A program made the position numbers and the translations under genes. Positions 1-7,957 of a stretch of DNA of 64,000 nt are shown piece after piece (position 1 is the first letter of the stretch; every line of letters begins with the position of its first letter). The stretch lies in contig NZ_ASXG01000148.1 in the NCBI RefSeq assembly GCF_000411975.1, positions 62,001 to 126,000 on the forward strand, given 5' to 3'. This stretch comes from Amycolatopsis orientalis DSM 43388. GTDB taxonomy: Bacteria; Actinomycetota; Actinomycetes; Mycobacteriales; Pseudonocardiaceae. Under the pieces are notes generated by a model. The model had not been told where the DNA came from, did no database searches, and worked only from the letters and a program-made list of their open reading frames with translations.

Positions 1-889
1 AGTAGAACACCGACTCGTGCACGCGGAAGGTCGGCTCGGCGTGGGTCGTCGGCCTCGAGTCCTCGAAGCAGCCGCCCTGGTCGATCGAGATGTCCACCAG
101 CACGCTGCCCGGCTTCATCCGCGAAACCGTCTCGTTGGAGACCAGGCTCGGGGCCTTCGCGCCCGGGACGAGCACCGCGCCGATCACCAGATCGGCCTCC
201 AGCACCGCCTGCTCGATCGCGTACGCGTTCGCCGCGGCGGTGCGGATCCGGCCCTGGTACATCCGGTCGGCGGCGCGCAGCTTGTCCACGTTCTTGTCGA
301 ACAGCACGACGTCGCCCCAGGTCCCGGCCGCGACGGCGACCGCGTTCATCCCGGCGACGCCCGCGCCCAGCACGACCACGCGGGCCGGCGGCACCCCGGA
401 GACGCCGCCGATCAGCACCCCGCGCCCGCCGTTGACGCGCATCAGCGTCTGCGCGCCGACCTGCGGGGCCAGCCGTCCGGCCACCTCGCTCATCGGGAAC
501 AGCAGCGGAAGGGAGCCGTTCGGCAGCTGGACCGTTTCGTAGGCCACCGACGTGGTGCCCGCGTCGAGCAGGGCCTTCGTGCAGGGCTCGCTCGCGGCGA
601 GGTGCAGGTAGGTGAACAGCAGCTGGTCCGAACGCAGCCGGTGGTACTCCTCGGCGATCGGCTCCTTGACCTTCAGCACCATTTCCGCGGTGCCCCACAC
701 GTCGTCCGCGTGGTCGAGCAGCTTCGCGCCGGCGGCCGCGTAGTCCTCGTCGCGGATGGACGAGCCCTCGCCCGCGCCGCGTTCCACGAAGACCTCGTGG
801 CCGGCCGAGGTGAACTCGTGCACTCCGGCCGGCGTCGCCGCCACCCGGTATTCGTGGTTCTTGACCTCGCGTGGCACGCCGATCTTCAT
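1..889 (-). CDS. ald: alanine dehydrogenase, C-terminus cut by window edge
   Basis: Interconverts L-alanine and pyruvate plus ammonium with NAD. Reading leftward from ATG 889, the protein opens with MKIGVPREVKNHEYRVAATP, the N-terminus typical of Ald, and keeps the family segment around 'GVPPARVVVLGAGVAGMNA', the dinucleotide-binding glycine loop. About 296 of roughly 370 residues are present; the rest lies left of position 1. A GGAG-type ribosome site sits just upstream of the ATG. It diverges from a phosphotransacetylase/phosphonatase-like pair. Ald in that company usually regenerates pyruvate for a taurine- or aminoethylphosphonate:pyruvate transaminase. That role is inferred, because no transaminase is in view. 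Confidence 0.93.
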   Translation of the reverse strand, partial: MKIGVPREVKNHEYRVAATPAGVHEFTSAGHEVFVERGAGEGSSIRDEDYAAAGAKLLDHADDVWGTAEMVLKVKEPIAEEYHRLRSDQLLFTYLHLAASEPCTKALLDAGTTSVAYETVQLPNGSLPLLFPMSEVAGRLAPQVGAQTLMRVNGGRGVLIGGVSGVPPARVVVLGAGVAGMNAVAVAAGTWGDVVLFDKNVDKLRAADRMYQGRIRTAAANAYAIEQAVLEADLVIGAVLVPGAKAPSLVSNETVSRMKPGSVLVDISIDQGGCFEDSRPTTHAEPTFRVHESVFY

Positions 890-972
890 CGCCTGCTCCC
901 ATCTGCCGTGTGTGGTGCGACCGAGAGTGCGCGAGGACTGGCCACCGCGAAAGTGCCAGAAACCGCTCGGTC

Positions 973-1006
973 GACGGGTCCAGGCGCGGGCGCTTCTGGA
1001 CCCGTC
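973..1006. promoter_or_regulatory. 11-bp inverted repeat between ald and pta
   Basis: GACGGGTCCAG (973-983) and CTGGACCCGTC (996-1006) form a perfect inverted repeat with a 12-nt spacer in the 204-bp divergent promoter region. A second, shorter pair (GCCAGAA near 954 and TTCTGGC near 1018) brackets it. It could be the operator of a regulator shared by ald and pta. No regulator gene adjoins it in the window. Confidence 0.4.
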
Positions 1007-1093
1007 AACGGGCACTGTTCTGGCTCTGTCCCTTGGGGCCAGGGGTCGGGATCCTGCTCGGGGAGCACTGCCGTCCGCGAGGGAGTTTGCGAG

Positions 1094-2083
1094 ATGACCA
1101 TGGCCCCTCTGGCCGAGACCTGGCGGGACCGCGTCGGCGATGCCCGCCCGCGGATCGCGCTCGCCGACGGCGCCGATCCGCGCGCCGTCACCGCGGCGGC
1201 GCACCTGGTCGACCGGGGCGAGATCTCGCCGGTGCTGGTAGGTCCGGCCGCGAAGATCGCCGCTGCGGCGGCAGAGCTGGGGCTTCCGGTGCCGCCGTTG
1301 CTGGACACTTCCGCGTTGGCTGCCGACGAGGCTGTCCTCGCGCGGCTGGCGACGGCGTTCCCGGACCGGGCGGAGGCAGTCCGGGCCGACCCGGTCGCCC
1401 TCTCCGCGGCGCTTCTCGCGCTGGGCCGGGTGGATGCGTGCCTGGCGGGGGCGACGCGGCCGACGTCCGATGTGCTGCGGGCCGGCCTGCGGATCGTCGG
1501 GCTTGCTCCGGGGGTGCGGACCCTGAGCAGTTGTTTCCTGATGTTGTTGCGGGACGGCCGATCGCTCACGTTCGCCGACTGCGCGGTGGTCCCCGAGCCG
1601 GATGCGGACGCGCTGGCCGACATCGCGGTCGGTGCGGCGGCGACGCATCGCGCGCTGACCGGAACTGAGCCGGTGGTGGCGATGCTTTCCTTCAGCACGC
1701 AAGGCAGTGCCAAGCATTCCGCGGTGGACAAGGTTCGCGCGGCCACTTCGCTGGTGCGGGAACGGCTGCCGGGCGTGGCGGTGGACGGCGAACTGCAATT
1801 CGACGCCGCGGTCGTGGACGCGGTCGGGGTGGCCAAGGCGCCGCGGTCGACGGTGGCGGGGCGGGCGAATGTGCTGGTGTTCCCCAACCTGGACGCGGGG
1901 AACATCGCGTACAAGATCGCTGAACGGCTCGGCGGGGCGACCGCGCTCGGGCCGATCCTGCAGGGCGTCGCGGCGCCGCTGCACGACCTGTCGCGCGGCT
2001 GCAGCGCGGCGGACATCGAGACGATGGCCCTGATCAGCGCGGTGCACGCGGTGACCGGGCGGGAAGTGGAGCAGGTCCGATGA
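1094..2083 (+). CDS. pta: short-form phosphate acetyltransferase
   Basis: Exchanges acetyl phosphate and acetyl-CoA. The 329-residue protein has the length of stand-alone Pta/EutD enzymes and carries their conserved C-terminal part: 'VVAMLSFSTQGSAKH', 'VDGELQFDAAVV' and 'VLVFPNLDAGNIAYKIAERL'. The start ATG at 1094 follows a GGGAG stretch. Its stop overlaps the next start by ATGA, so the two genes are coupled. Short Pta proteins of this kind accompany sulfoacetaldehyde acetyltransferase in taurine users, where they convert the acetyl phosphate product. The presence of Ald upstream fits that picture, but Xsc itself is not in the window. Confidence 0.9.
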   Translation: MTMAPLAETWRDRVGDARPRIALADGADPRAVTAAAHLVDRGEISPVLVGPAAKIAAAAAELGLPVPPLLDTSALAADEAVLARLATAFPDRAEAVRADPVALSAALLALGRVDACLAGATRPTSDVLRAGLRIVGLAPGVRTLSSCFLMLLRDGRSLTFADCAVVPEPDADALADIAVGAAATHRALTGTEPVVAMLSFSTQGSAKHSAVDKVRAATSLVRERLPGVAVDGELQFDAAVVDAVGVAKAPRSTVAGRANVLVFPNLDAGNIAYKIAERLGGATALGPILQGVAAPLHDLSRGCSAADIETMALISAVHAVTGREVEQVR

Positions 2084-2757
2084 CGCGAACGGTGGAACTG
2101 GTCGTGCTCGACATGGCGGGCACGACGGTCCGGGACGACGGCGCGGTCGAGGCGGCTTTCTCGGCGGCACTGGAGGCGGTGGGGGTGCCCGCGGACTCGC
2201 CGGAGCGGGAGGACGTGGACGCCTACGTCCGCGACACGATGGGGCAGTCGAAGATCGAGGTCTTCCGGGCGCTGTTTCCGGCGGACGGTGTGGCGGAGAA
2301 GGCGAATCAGGTTTTCGAGAGCGCGTTCGCTTCCCGGGCGATCGAGGTGGCCGCGCCGCTTCCCGGTGCGGAGGAAGCGATCGACAAGTTGCGCGCCCAG
2401 GGACGCCGGGTGTGCTTGAGCACGGGGTTCTCGGCTCGGACCCGGGACGCGCTGCTGCGGCGGCTGGGGTGGACGGACCTGGCAGATCTGGTGGTGTGCC
2501 CGGCGGACGCGGGCGGGCGGGGCCGGCCGTTCCCGGACATGGTGCTGACCGCGGTGCTGCGGCTGGGAATCACGGATGTGCGCGCGGTCGCGGTGGCGGG
2601 GGACACCGGGTTCGACATGCTGACCGGCCGCCGGGCAGGCGCGTCAGTGGTGGCTGGGGTCCTGACTGGGGCGCACGACGAGGCGACTTTGCGGGCGCAC
2701 GGGGCGACGCATGTGCTCGGGTCGGTGGCGGAGTTGCCGGCGGTTCTGGAGCGTTAG
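2080..2757 (+). CDS. phosphonatase-like HAD hydrolase
   Basis: A 225-residue HAD-superfamily hydrolase close to phosphonoacetaldehyde hydrolase. The nucleophile motif is VLDMAGTTV (Asp11). The segment DTMGQSKIEVFRALF keeps a lysine (Lys58) where phosphonatases form a Schiff base with their aldehyde substrate. The acid motif VAGDTGFDM follows near residue 173. ATG 2080 overlaps the pta stop, so it is translated with Pta. The stop codon overlaps the convergent tetR stop. C-P bond cleavage of phosphonoacetaldehyde or a relative is likely. The exact substrate is unproven, because this 'PhnX-like' subfamily is only partly characterised. Confidence 0.75.
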   Translation: MTRTVELVVLDMAGTTVRDDGAVEAAFSAALEAVGVPADSPEREDVDAYVRDTMGQSKIEVFRALFPADGVAEKANQVFESAFASRAIEVAAPLPGAEEAIDKLRAQGRRVCLSTGFSARTRDALLRRLGWTDLADLVVCPADAGGRGRPFPDMVLTAVLRLGITDVRAVAVAGDTGFDMLTGRRAGASVVAGVLTGAHDEATLRAHGATHVLGSVAELPAVLER

Positions 2758-3323
2758 GGCTTGGCGGGCGGTGCCACCGCAGTGGCGATCAACGCCCGTG
2801 CCGCGATCTCGATCCTCTCCTCGTCTCCGGTGACGATCCGGTCCAGGCACAACCCCCGCAGGCCGGAGATCAGCAAGCTGGCTCGGGCGGCCGCCTCGGG
2901 TTCGGCGTAGCCCAGTTTTCGGTACACCGGCACCAGTGGCTCCACCATCGCGGTGATCGCTTCCCGCGCGACGGTCAGGTAGCGCTCCGGCTGGGTCGGG
3001 GCCAGGGCCAGCACCTGGAAAAGGATGTTGATCGGCCGTTGCTGGCGGCCGCGGGTGATCGCGTGCCACAGGGCGTGCGCGGCGGCGGCGAGGGATTTCT
3101 CGTCGTGCACGGAGTGGAAGAGTTCGGTGACGTCCGGGCGGCTCGCCGCGATCGCTTCGGTGATCAGGTTTTCCCGGCTGCCGAAGTAGTACAGCAGCAT
3201 CCGCTTGCTCGTCCCCAGCGCTTCGCCCATCGGGGCGAGCGACAGGTCCGCGATGCCGTGCGTCGCCAGGTAGTCCACGGCTTGCTGCATCAGTTCGGCA
3301 CGGCGGCCGGTCCCGGAGTCCAC
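2754..3323 (-). CDS. TetR-family repressor of the divergent monooxygenase
   Basis: An N-terminal TetR helix-turn-helix spans about residues 10-50 (AVDYLATHGIADLSLAPMGE, then KRMLLYYFGSRENL), followed by a helical ligand-binding domain. I chose GTG 3323 (189 residues). The open frame runs further upstream, but that part would read through two operator palindromes. There is only AGGGG touching the start codon, so the mRNA may be leaderless. The gene is divergent from the FAD monooxygenase at 3397, with two identical palindromes between them, so autoregulation and repression of the monooxygenase are likely. Confidence 0.85.
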   Translation of the reverse strand: MDSGTGRRAELMQQAVDYLATHGIADLSLAPMGEALGTSKRMLLYYFGSRENLITEAIAASRPDVTELFHSVHDEKSLAAAAHALWHAITRGRQQRPINILFQVLALAPTQPERYLTVAREAITAMVEPLVPVYRKLGYAEPEAAARASLLISGLRGLCLDRIVTGDEERIEIAARALIATAVAPPAKP

Positions 3324-3332
3324 CCCTTGACT

Positions 3333-3378
3333 GTACCGATCGGTACGCCGTACCGTCCAACCATGTACCGATCGGTAC
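3333..3378. promoter_or_regulatory. paired TetR operators
   Basis: The perfect palindrome GTACCGATCGGTAC occurs at 3333-3346 and again at 3365-3378, with centres 32 bp apart (about three helical turns). Both lie between the start of the TetR gene and its divergent target. Two spaced dyads on one DNA face are a typical arrangement for cooperative TetR-family binding. A weaker partial copy (CGTACCGT near 3349) sits between them. Confidence 0.75.
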
Positions 3379-3396
3379 ACGAGGCGAGGAGGGCTC

Positions 3397-4554
3397 ATGG
3401 CGGTGGCGATCGTCGGCGGCGGGATCGGCGGGCTGACGCTCGCGCTCGCGTTGCGGGAGCGCGGGATCCGGGCGGAGGTGTACGAGCGGTCCGCGGAGCT
3501 GCGGGAGATCGGGGCGGCGGTGGCGTTGTCCGCCAACGGTTCCCGCGTGCTCGCGGGGCTCGGGTTGCGCGACGAGCTGGACGCGTGCTCGGCGGTTCCG
3601 ACGGAGCTGGTCTACCGGCATTGGCGGGGCGGCCATCGCGTGGCGGCGTATCCGGTGGGGGAGGCGTACGAAAAGCGGTTCGCCGGGCCGTATTTCGGTG
3701 TGCATCGGGCGGATTTGCAGCGGATTCTCGCCGGCGCGTGCGGGAACGTCCATCTTGGCCGGCGGGTGACCGGGGTGGTCGAGGACGGGGCGGGATATCG
3801 GCTCGAGTTCGCCGACGGCGGCAGCGAAACCGCGGACGTCGTGGTGGGGGCGGACGGGGTGCACTCGACCGTCCGGGCGTGGGTCGACGACATGCCGCTG
3901 GCCCGGTATTCGGGTTCGAGCGGGTTTCGCGGGCTGGTGCCGGTGGCGCACCTGCCGTCGCTGCCGGACGCGGGCGCGATCCAGTTCTGGATGGGGCCGG
4001 GCGGGCATCTCCTGCATTACCCGATCGGCGACGGGTCGGTGGTGAATTTCCTTGCGGTGCTGGACGAACCGGCGAATTGGCCGGGGGAGTCGTGGACCGA
4101 GGACATTCCCCGGGAGCGCATCGACGCCGCCTTCGAGGGCTGGCATCCGGCGGTGCGCGAGATGGTCGGCGCGACGACGTTGCTTCAGCGGTGGGGACTG
4201 TTCGGCCAGCACCCGCTCAACCGCTGGCATCGCGGCGGGGTGGTGCTGCTCGGCGACGCCGCGCACGCGATGCTGCCGCACCACGGGCAGGGTGCGAACC
4301 AGACGATCGAGGACGCGGTGACGCTCGCCGAGTGCCTGGCGGCGGATTCCCGCGACGCGGCGCTTGCCCGGTACGAGAAGCTCCGGCGGCCGCGGACCCG
4401 GGCGATTCAGCGGAGTTCGTGGGTGGCCAATGCGTTGCTGCACGTGCCGGACGGCCCGGCAGCGGACGCGCGGGATGTCGCGTTGGGGCGGATCGAGGAA
4501 ACGCTGGAGTGGATCCACGGACACGACGCGGTGGCGACTGCTGAGCGCGGCTGA
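3397..4554 (+). CDS. FAD-dependent aromatic monooxygenase (salicylate hydroxylase-like)
   Basis: A group A flavoprotein hydroxylase of 385 residues. The Rossmann motif AIVGGGIGGLTLALALRERG is at the N-terminus, the DG motif VVGADGVHSTVR is near residue 155, and the GD motif LLGDAAHAMLPHHGQGANQ is near residue 285. These are the three fingerprints of NAD(P)H-dependent aromatic-ring hydroxylases such as salicylate and 6-hydroxynicotinate hydroxylases. A GAGGAGGG ribosome site precedes ATG 3397. The divergent TetR and shared palindromes suggest substrate-induced expression. The aromatic substrate is unknown. The kynurenine genes nearby make an aminoaromatic acid possible but not shown. Confidence 0.85.
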   Translation: MAVAIVGGGIGGLTLALALRERGIRAEVYERSAELREIGAAVALSANGSRVLAGLGLRDELDACSAVPTELVYRHWRGGHRVAAYPVGEAYEKRFAGPYFGVHRADLQRILAGACGNVHLGRRVTGVVEDGAGYRLEFADGGSETADVVVGADGVHSTVRAWVDDMPLARYSGSSGFRGLVPVAHLPSLPDAGAIQFWMGPGGHLLHYPIGDGSVVNFLAVLDEPANWPGESWTEDIPRERIDAAFEGWHPAVREMVGATTLLQRWGLFGQHPLNRWHRGGVVLLGDAAHAMLPHHGQGANQTIEDAVTLAECLAADSRDAALARYEKLRRPRTRAIQRSSWVANALLHVPDGPAADARDVALGRIEETLEWIHGHDAVATAERG

Positions 4555-4602
4555 GGGAGTTGCTTGCCCGACAGCAGTCGCCCGGATCCCCGCGAGGTCT
4601 GG

Positions 4603-5247
4603 CTAAGCCGCCCCTTTTTCCGCCAACGCCTTGAACTCGGCGCTCGTGAGCACGTCCGCAGTGGACTGAGCGAGCACGACCAGGGTCGCGGCGTGCACTT
4701 CGGCGGCGGACATCGCGCCGTGGCCAAGGTCGGGGTGGTCGTAGGTGGCGCACGCGTCGGACAGCACTCCGGTGCGGAAGTCGCGGAACATCGCGTCGCG
4801 GATGGTGGCGTGGACGCAGTCCTCGGTGGTCACTCCGGTGGCGATCAGCGTGTCCACGCCGCGTCCGCGGAGCTGTATTTCGAAATCGGTGCCGTAGAAG
4901 GCGCTGTACCGGTGCTTGGGGATCAGCGGCTCGTCCGGGCGGCGGTCCACTTCGGAGTAGAGCGCAGCGCCGGGCGTGCCGTCGATGAGCGCCCGGCCCT
5001 CCGCGATCGGCGGGTACAGGTCGGCGAACCGGCCCATGTCGGTGCCGTCGGGGCGATGGACGTGGGCGGTGAAAAAGACCGGGATGCCCGCGTCGCGGCA
5101 GAACCGGATCGTGTCGTTCAGGACGGGGATCATCGCGCGTCCGGCCGGGGATTCCAGCGGGGCACCGGGCGCCAGGAAGTCGTGCTGCATGTCGATGACG
5201 GCCAGCGCGGTGCGGGCCGGGTCGACGGTGGACAAGCGGTAACCCAT
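4603..5247 (-). CDS. isochorismatase-family cysteine hydrolase
   Basis: A 214-residue alpha/beta hydrolase of the isochorismatase/nicotinamidase fold. The catalytic triad is visible as Asp in ALAVIDMQHDF, Lys in PLIPKHRYSAFYGT and Cys in GVTTEDCVHATIRDA. I chose ATG 5247 because GGAGGG lies just upstream; an in-frame ATG at 5274 would add nine residues without a good ribosome site. It lies 74 bp downstream of the LysR gene on the same strand and is probably co-transcribed. Relatives hydrolyse amides such as N-carbamoylsarcosine, ureidoacrylate or maleamate. The substrate here cannot be told from sequence. Confidence 0.85.
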   Translation of the reverse strand: MGYRLSTVDPARTALAVIDMQHDFLAPGAPLESPAGRAMIPVLNDTIRFCRDAGIPVFFTAHVHRPDGTDMGRFADLYPPIAEGRALIDGTPGAALYSEVDRRPDEPLIPKHRYSAFYGTDFEIQLRGRGVDTLIATGVTTEDCVHATIRDAMFRDFRTGVLSDACATYDHPDLGHGAMSAAEVHAATLVVLAQSTADVLTSAEFKALAEKGAA

Positions 5248-5321
5248 GGAACGCTCCCTCCGCAGAGGTTCCATGAGGTATCACGGCTTCACGTCGGTCG
5301 TCAAGAATGCGACAGAAAGCG

Positions 5322-6248
5322 TCAGGCGTCTTCGATCTGGGCGGCGGCGGTGTGCAGGGACTCGATGAGTGCTTGGGTGGCTGGGTTGAGCCGGCGTCCG
5401 GCGGCGAGGGTGAGGCCGACACTGTGTCCGATGTTCTCGAGCGGGGTCGGCAGGGTGGCCAGTCGGGGGTCGTCCATTCCGAGCAGGCCGGGGAGTGCGG
5501 CGACCATGGCGGTTTCGGTGAGCAGTTGCCGGACGGTGAGGAAGGAGGTCGCTTCGACGCGGTTGGCGGGCAGGTCGAGGCCGTGTTGGGCGAAGAGGCT
5601 TTCGAGTTCGTGGCGGAGCATGGTTTCGGTGCCGGGCACGATCCAGGGGAATTCGGCGAGGTCTTCGAGGGAGACGCTCTCGTGGTCGGCGAGGGGGTGG
5701 TGTGCGCCGGCGACGACGCGGATTGATTCCTGGTAGAGGGCGTGTCGTCGGGTGTTTTCGGTGCCGGGGCCGCTGAGTCGGCCGACGATGACGTCGACGC
5801 GGCCTGCGGTGAGTTCGACGAGCAGCGTTTCGGGGGTGCCTTCGCGGACGACGACGGTGACGAGGGGGTGGTCTTGTTTGAGGTGTGCGATGGCGCGGGG
5901 GAGGAGCAGGTTGGAGCCGGCGAGGTGGATGCCGGCGACGACGCGGCCGCGGGTGGCGTCGGCGATTTCGACGACGTGGCGGGCGGCGTGGGTGAGTTGG
6001 GCGAGTACGGCGCGGGCGTGTTCGGTGAAGGCGGTGCCGAATTCGGTGGGGGTGATGCCGCGGGGGCCGCGTTCGTAGAGGGGGACGCCGAGGATGGTTT
6101 CGAGGTCGTGCAGGCCGCGGGTGACGACTGGCTGGGTGACGTGCAGGGCGGCGGCCGCGCCGACGACGCTGCCCTGCTCGGTGAGGGTGTCCACGAGCAC
6201 GAGGTGCCTGAGCTTGAGGCGGCCGTCGAGCAGGCGGGGCATCTCCAT
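5322..6248 (-). CDS. LysR-family transcriptional regulator
   Basis: A LysR-type regulator of 308 residues. The winged helix is at about residues 5-60 (LKLRHLVLVDTLTEQGSVVG, then HVTQPVVTRGLHDLETILG), followed by a periplasmic-binding-like effector domain. The DNA-binding segment resembles GbpR/PcaQ-type members. ATG 6248 was chosen; ATG 6242 is an alternative, and the upstream in-frame extension has low-complexity promoter-like sequence. It is divergent from the 3-hydroxyanthranilate operon at 6500, with a long inverted repeat between, so it is the best candidate regulator of that operon. Confidence 0.87.
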   Translation of the reverse strand: MEMPRLLDGRLKLRHLVLVDTLTEQGSVVGAAAALHVTQPVVTRGLHDLETILGVPLYERGPRGITPTEFGTAFTEHARAVLAQLTHAARHVVEIADATRGRVVAGIHLAGSNLLLPRAIAHLKQDHPLVTVVVREGTPETLLVELTAGRVDVIVGRLSGPGTENTRRHALYQESIRVVAGAHHPLADHESVSLEDLAEFPWIVPGTETMLRHELESLFAQHGLDLPANRVEATSFLTVRQLLTETAMVAALPGLLGMDDPRLATLPTPLENIGHSVGLTLAAGRRLNPATQALIESLHTAAAQIEDA

Positions 6249-6368
6249 TCCGGCGACATTACTGTCCGGACCGGTTTCCGGCGTCACGAGAGGGCGAGCC
6301 GGAGCAAGGCCCGGCTGAGCCTGTGGTCCCGATCGACGTTCACGGGAGCCATCCTTCGCCGCCGCTGT

Positions 6369-6475
6369 CATGCCTGGCCAATGCTCATTCCGGGGAAAGT
6401 TATGCCGGAACAGGCACGCCGGAGCCATGTCCGGGCGGCTATGGGAGCGGCGGCAAAGAGCATTGGCCAGGCATG
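6369..6475. promoter_or_regulatory. 18-bp perfect inverted repeat in the lysR/operon promoter
   Basis: CATGCCTGGCCAATGCTC at 6369-6386 recurs as its exact reverse complement, GAGCATTGGCCAGGCATG, at 6458-6475, with 71 bp between. Each arm itself contains the small dyad TGGCCA. The arms lie between the divergent LysR gene and the catabolic operon. LysR proteins often bind two separated sites as a tetramer, so these are plausible paired operators. A DNA hairpin role is less likely at this spacing. Confidence 0.6.
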
Positions 6476-6499
6476 CCGGACGTCCCTACGGTCAGCTTC

Positions 6500-7957
6500 A
6501 TGGCTGCGGAACTCCACAACGTCGTCGGCGGGACCCGGGTCGCCGGGCGGCGCACCTTCGAGAAGGTCGACCCGGTCGACGGGTCGCTCGTCGCGCACGT
6601 CCACGAGGCCGGACCGGACGTGGTCGACGCGGCGGTCGCGGCCGCGCGCGCCGCGCTGGACGGGCCGTGGGGACGCGCGCCGGTGGCCGAGCGCACCGCC
6701 CTGCTGCGCCGGATCGCGGACCGGATCGAGGAGCGGTTCGAGGATTTCGTCGCCGCGGAGGTCCGCGACACCGGAAAGCCGGAGCGGCTGGCACGCGACT
6801 TGGACGTGGCGCGGGCGGCGGCGAACTTCCGCTCCTTCGCGGACACGGTCGCGGCGGCCGGTCTCGACTCCTTCCTGACGGATCTGCCCGGCGGCCGGAA
6901 AGCGCTCAACTACGCGGTGCCCAAGCCGCTGGGCGTGGTCGCGGTGATCGTGCCGTGGAACCTGCCGCTGCTGCTGTTGACCTGGAAGGTCGCGCCCGCG
7001 CTGGCCTGCGGCAACGCGGTGGTGGTCAAGCCCTCGGAGGAGACGCCCTCGACCGCGACGCTGCTGGCCGAAGTGATCGCGGAGGCGGGTGCGCCGGCCG
7101 GGGTGTATAACGTCGTGCACGGCTTCGGGCCGGACTCCGCCGGCGAGTACCTCACCACGCACCGCGGCATCGACGGCGTGACGTTCACCGGCGAATCCCG
7201 GACCGGCTCGGCGATCATGCGCGCGGTCGCTCCGTCGGTCCGGCCGGTTTCCTTTGAACTGGGCGGAAAAAACTCGGCGGTGGTGTTCGCGGACTGCGAC
7301 CTCGAAAAGACACTCGACGGACTCGCCCGTTCGGTTTTCCTGAACACCGGGCAGGTGTGTCTGTGCACCGAGCGGGTTTACGTCGAGCGGTCGGTCTTCG
7401 ACGCGGTGGCGGACGGGCTCGCGGAGCGGGCGAGAGCGTTGCGGCTGGGACGGCCGGACGATCCGGACACCACCACCGGGCCGTTGATCTCCCAGCAGCA
7501 CCGGAAGAAAGTCCAGTCCTATCTGGACTTGGCGGTGGCGGAAGGCGCGACGGTGCTGACCGGCGGTTCGGTCCCGGACCTCGGGCCGGACCTCGCGGGC
7601 GGGTCGTGGATCGAACCGACGCTGTGGACCGGGCTGGACAACTCGGCGCGGGTCGTGCGCGAGGAGGTCTTCGGTCCGGTCGCGGCGCTGATCCCGTTCG
7701 ACACCGAGGAGGAAGCCGTCCGGCTGGCGAACGACACCGAGTACGGGCTGGCCGCCGCCGTGTGGACCACCGACCTGGAGCGCGGCCACCGCGTCGCGCA
7801 GCAGATGCGGGTCGGGATGGCCTGGGTCAACACCTGGTACCTGCGCGATCTCCGGTCGCCGTTCGGGGGTGTCGGGCTGTCCGGCATCGGCCGGGAGGGC
7901 GGCCTGCACTCGATGCACTTCTACACCCAGCCGACGAATGTGTGCGTGCAGCTGTGA
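6500..7957 (+). CDS. nbaE: 2-aminomuconate-6-semialdehyde dehydrogenase
   Basis: An NAD-dependent aldehyde dehydrogenase of 485 residues. Asn154 (VPWNLP), the general base Glu253 (FELGGKN) and the nucleophile Cys287 (NTGQVCLC) are all present. It is most like the 2-hydroxymuconic/2-aminomuconic semialdehyde dehydrogenases. It opens an operon whose other members define the 3-hydroxyanthranilate route, so it should oxidise 2-aminomuconate semialdehyde to 2-aminomuconate. The start is uncertain: ATG 6500 gives the usual family length, while ATG 6473 lies inside the inverted repeat. Its stop overlaps the next start (GTGA). Confidence 0.85.
   Translation: MAAELHNVVGGTRVAGRRTFEKVDPVDGSLVAHVHEAGPDVVDAAVAAARAALDGPWGRAPVAERTALLRRIADRIEERFEDFVAAEVRDTGKPERLARDLDVARAAANFRSFADTVAAAGLDSFLTDLPGGRKALNYAVPKPLGVVAVIVPWNLPLLLLTWKVAPALACGNAVVVKPSEETPSTATLLAEVIAEAGAPAGVYNVVHGFGPDSAGEYLTTHRGIDGVTFTGESRTGSAIMRAVAPSVRPVSFELGGKNSAVVFADCDLEKTLDGLARSVFLNTGQVCLCTERVYVERSVFDAVADGLAERARALRLGRPDDPDTTTGPLISQQHRKKVQSYLDLAVAEGATVLTGGSVPDLGPDLAGGSWIEPTLWTGLDNSARVVREEVFGPVAALIPFDTEEEAVRLANDTEYGLAAAVWTTDLERGHRVAQQMRVGMAWVNTWYLRDLRSPFGGVGLSGIGREGGLHSMHFYTQPTNVCVQL

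Noticed and set aside
17..1093. Long plus-strand open frame ahead of pta
   Set aside because: It is the antisense shadow of ald: Arg/His/Ala-rich, with no family match. Only the part from ATG 1094 is pta.
2412..4544. 710-residue plus-strand and 626-residue minus-strand frames over the monooxygenase
   Set aside because: Both are GC-frame shadows. The FAD-binding and HAD motifs lie in other frames with proper ribosome sites.
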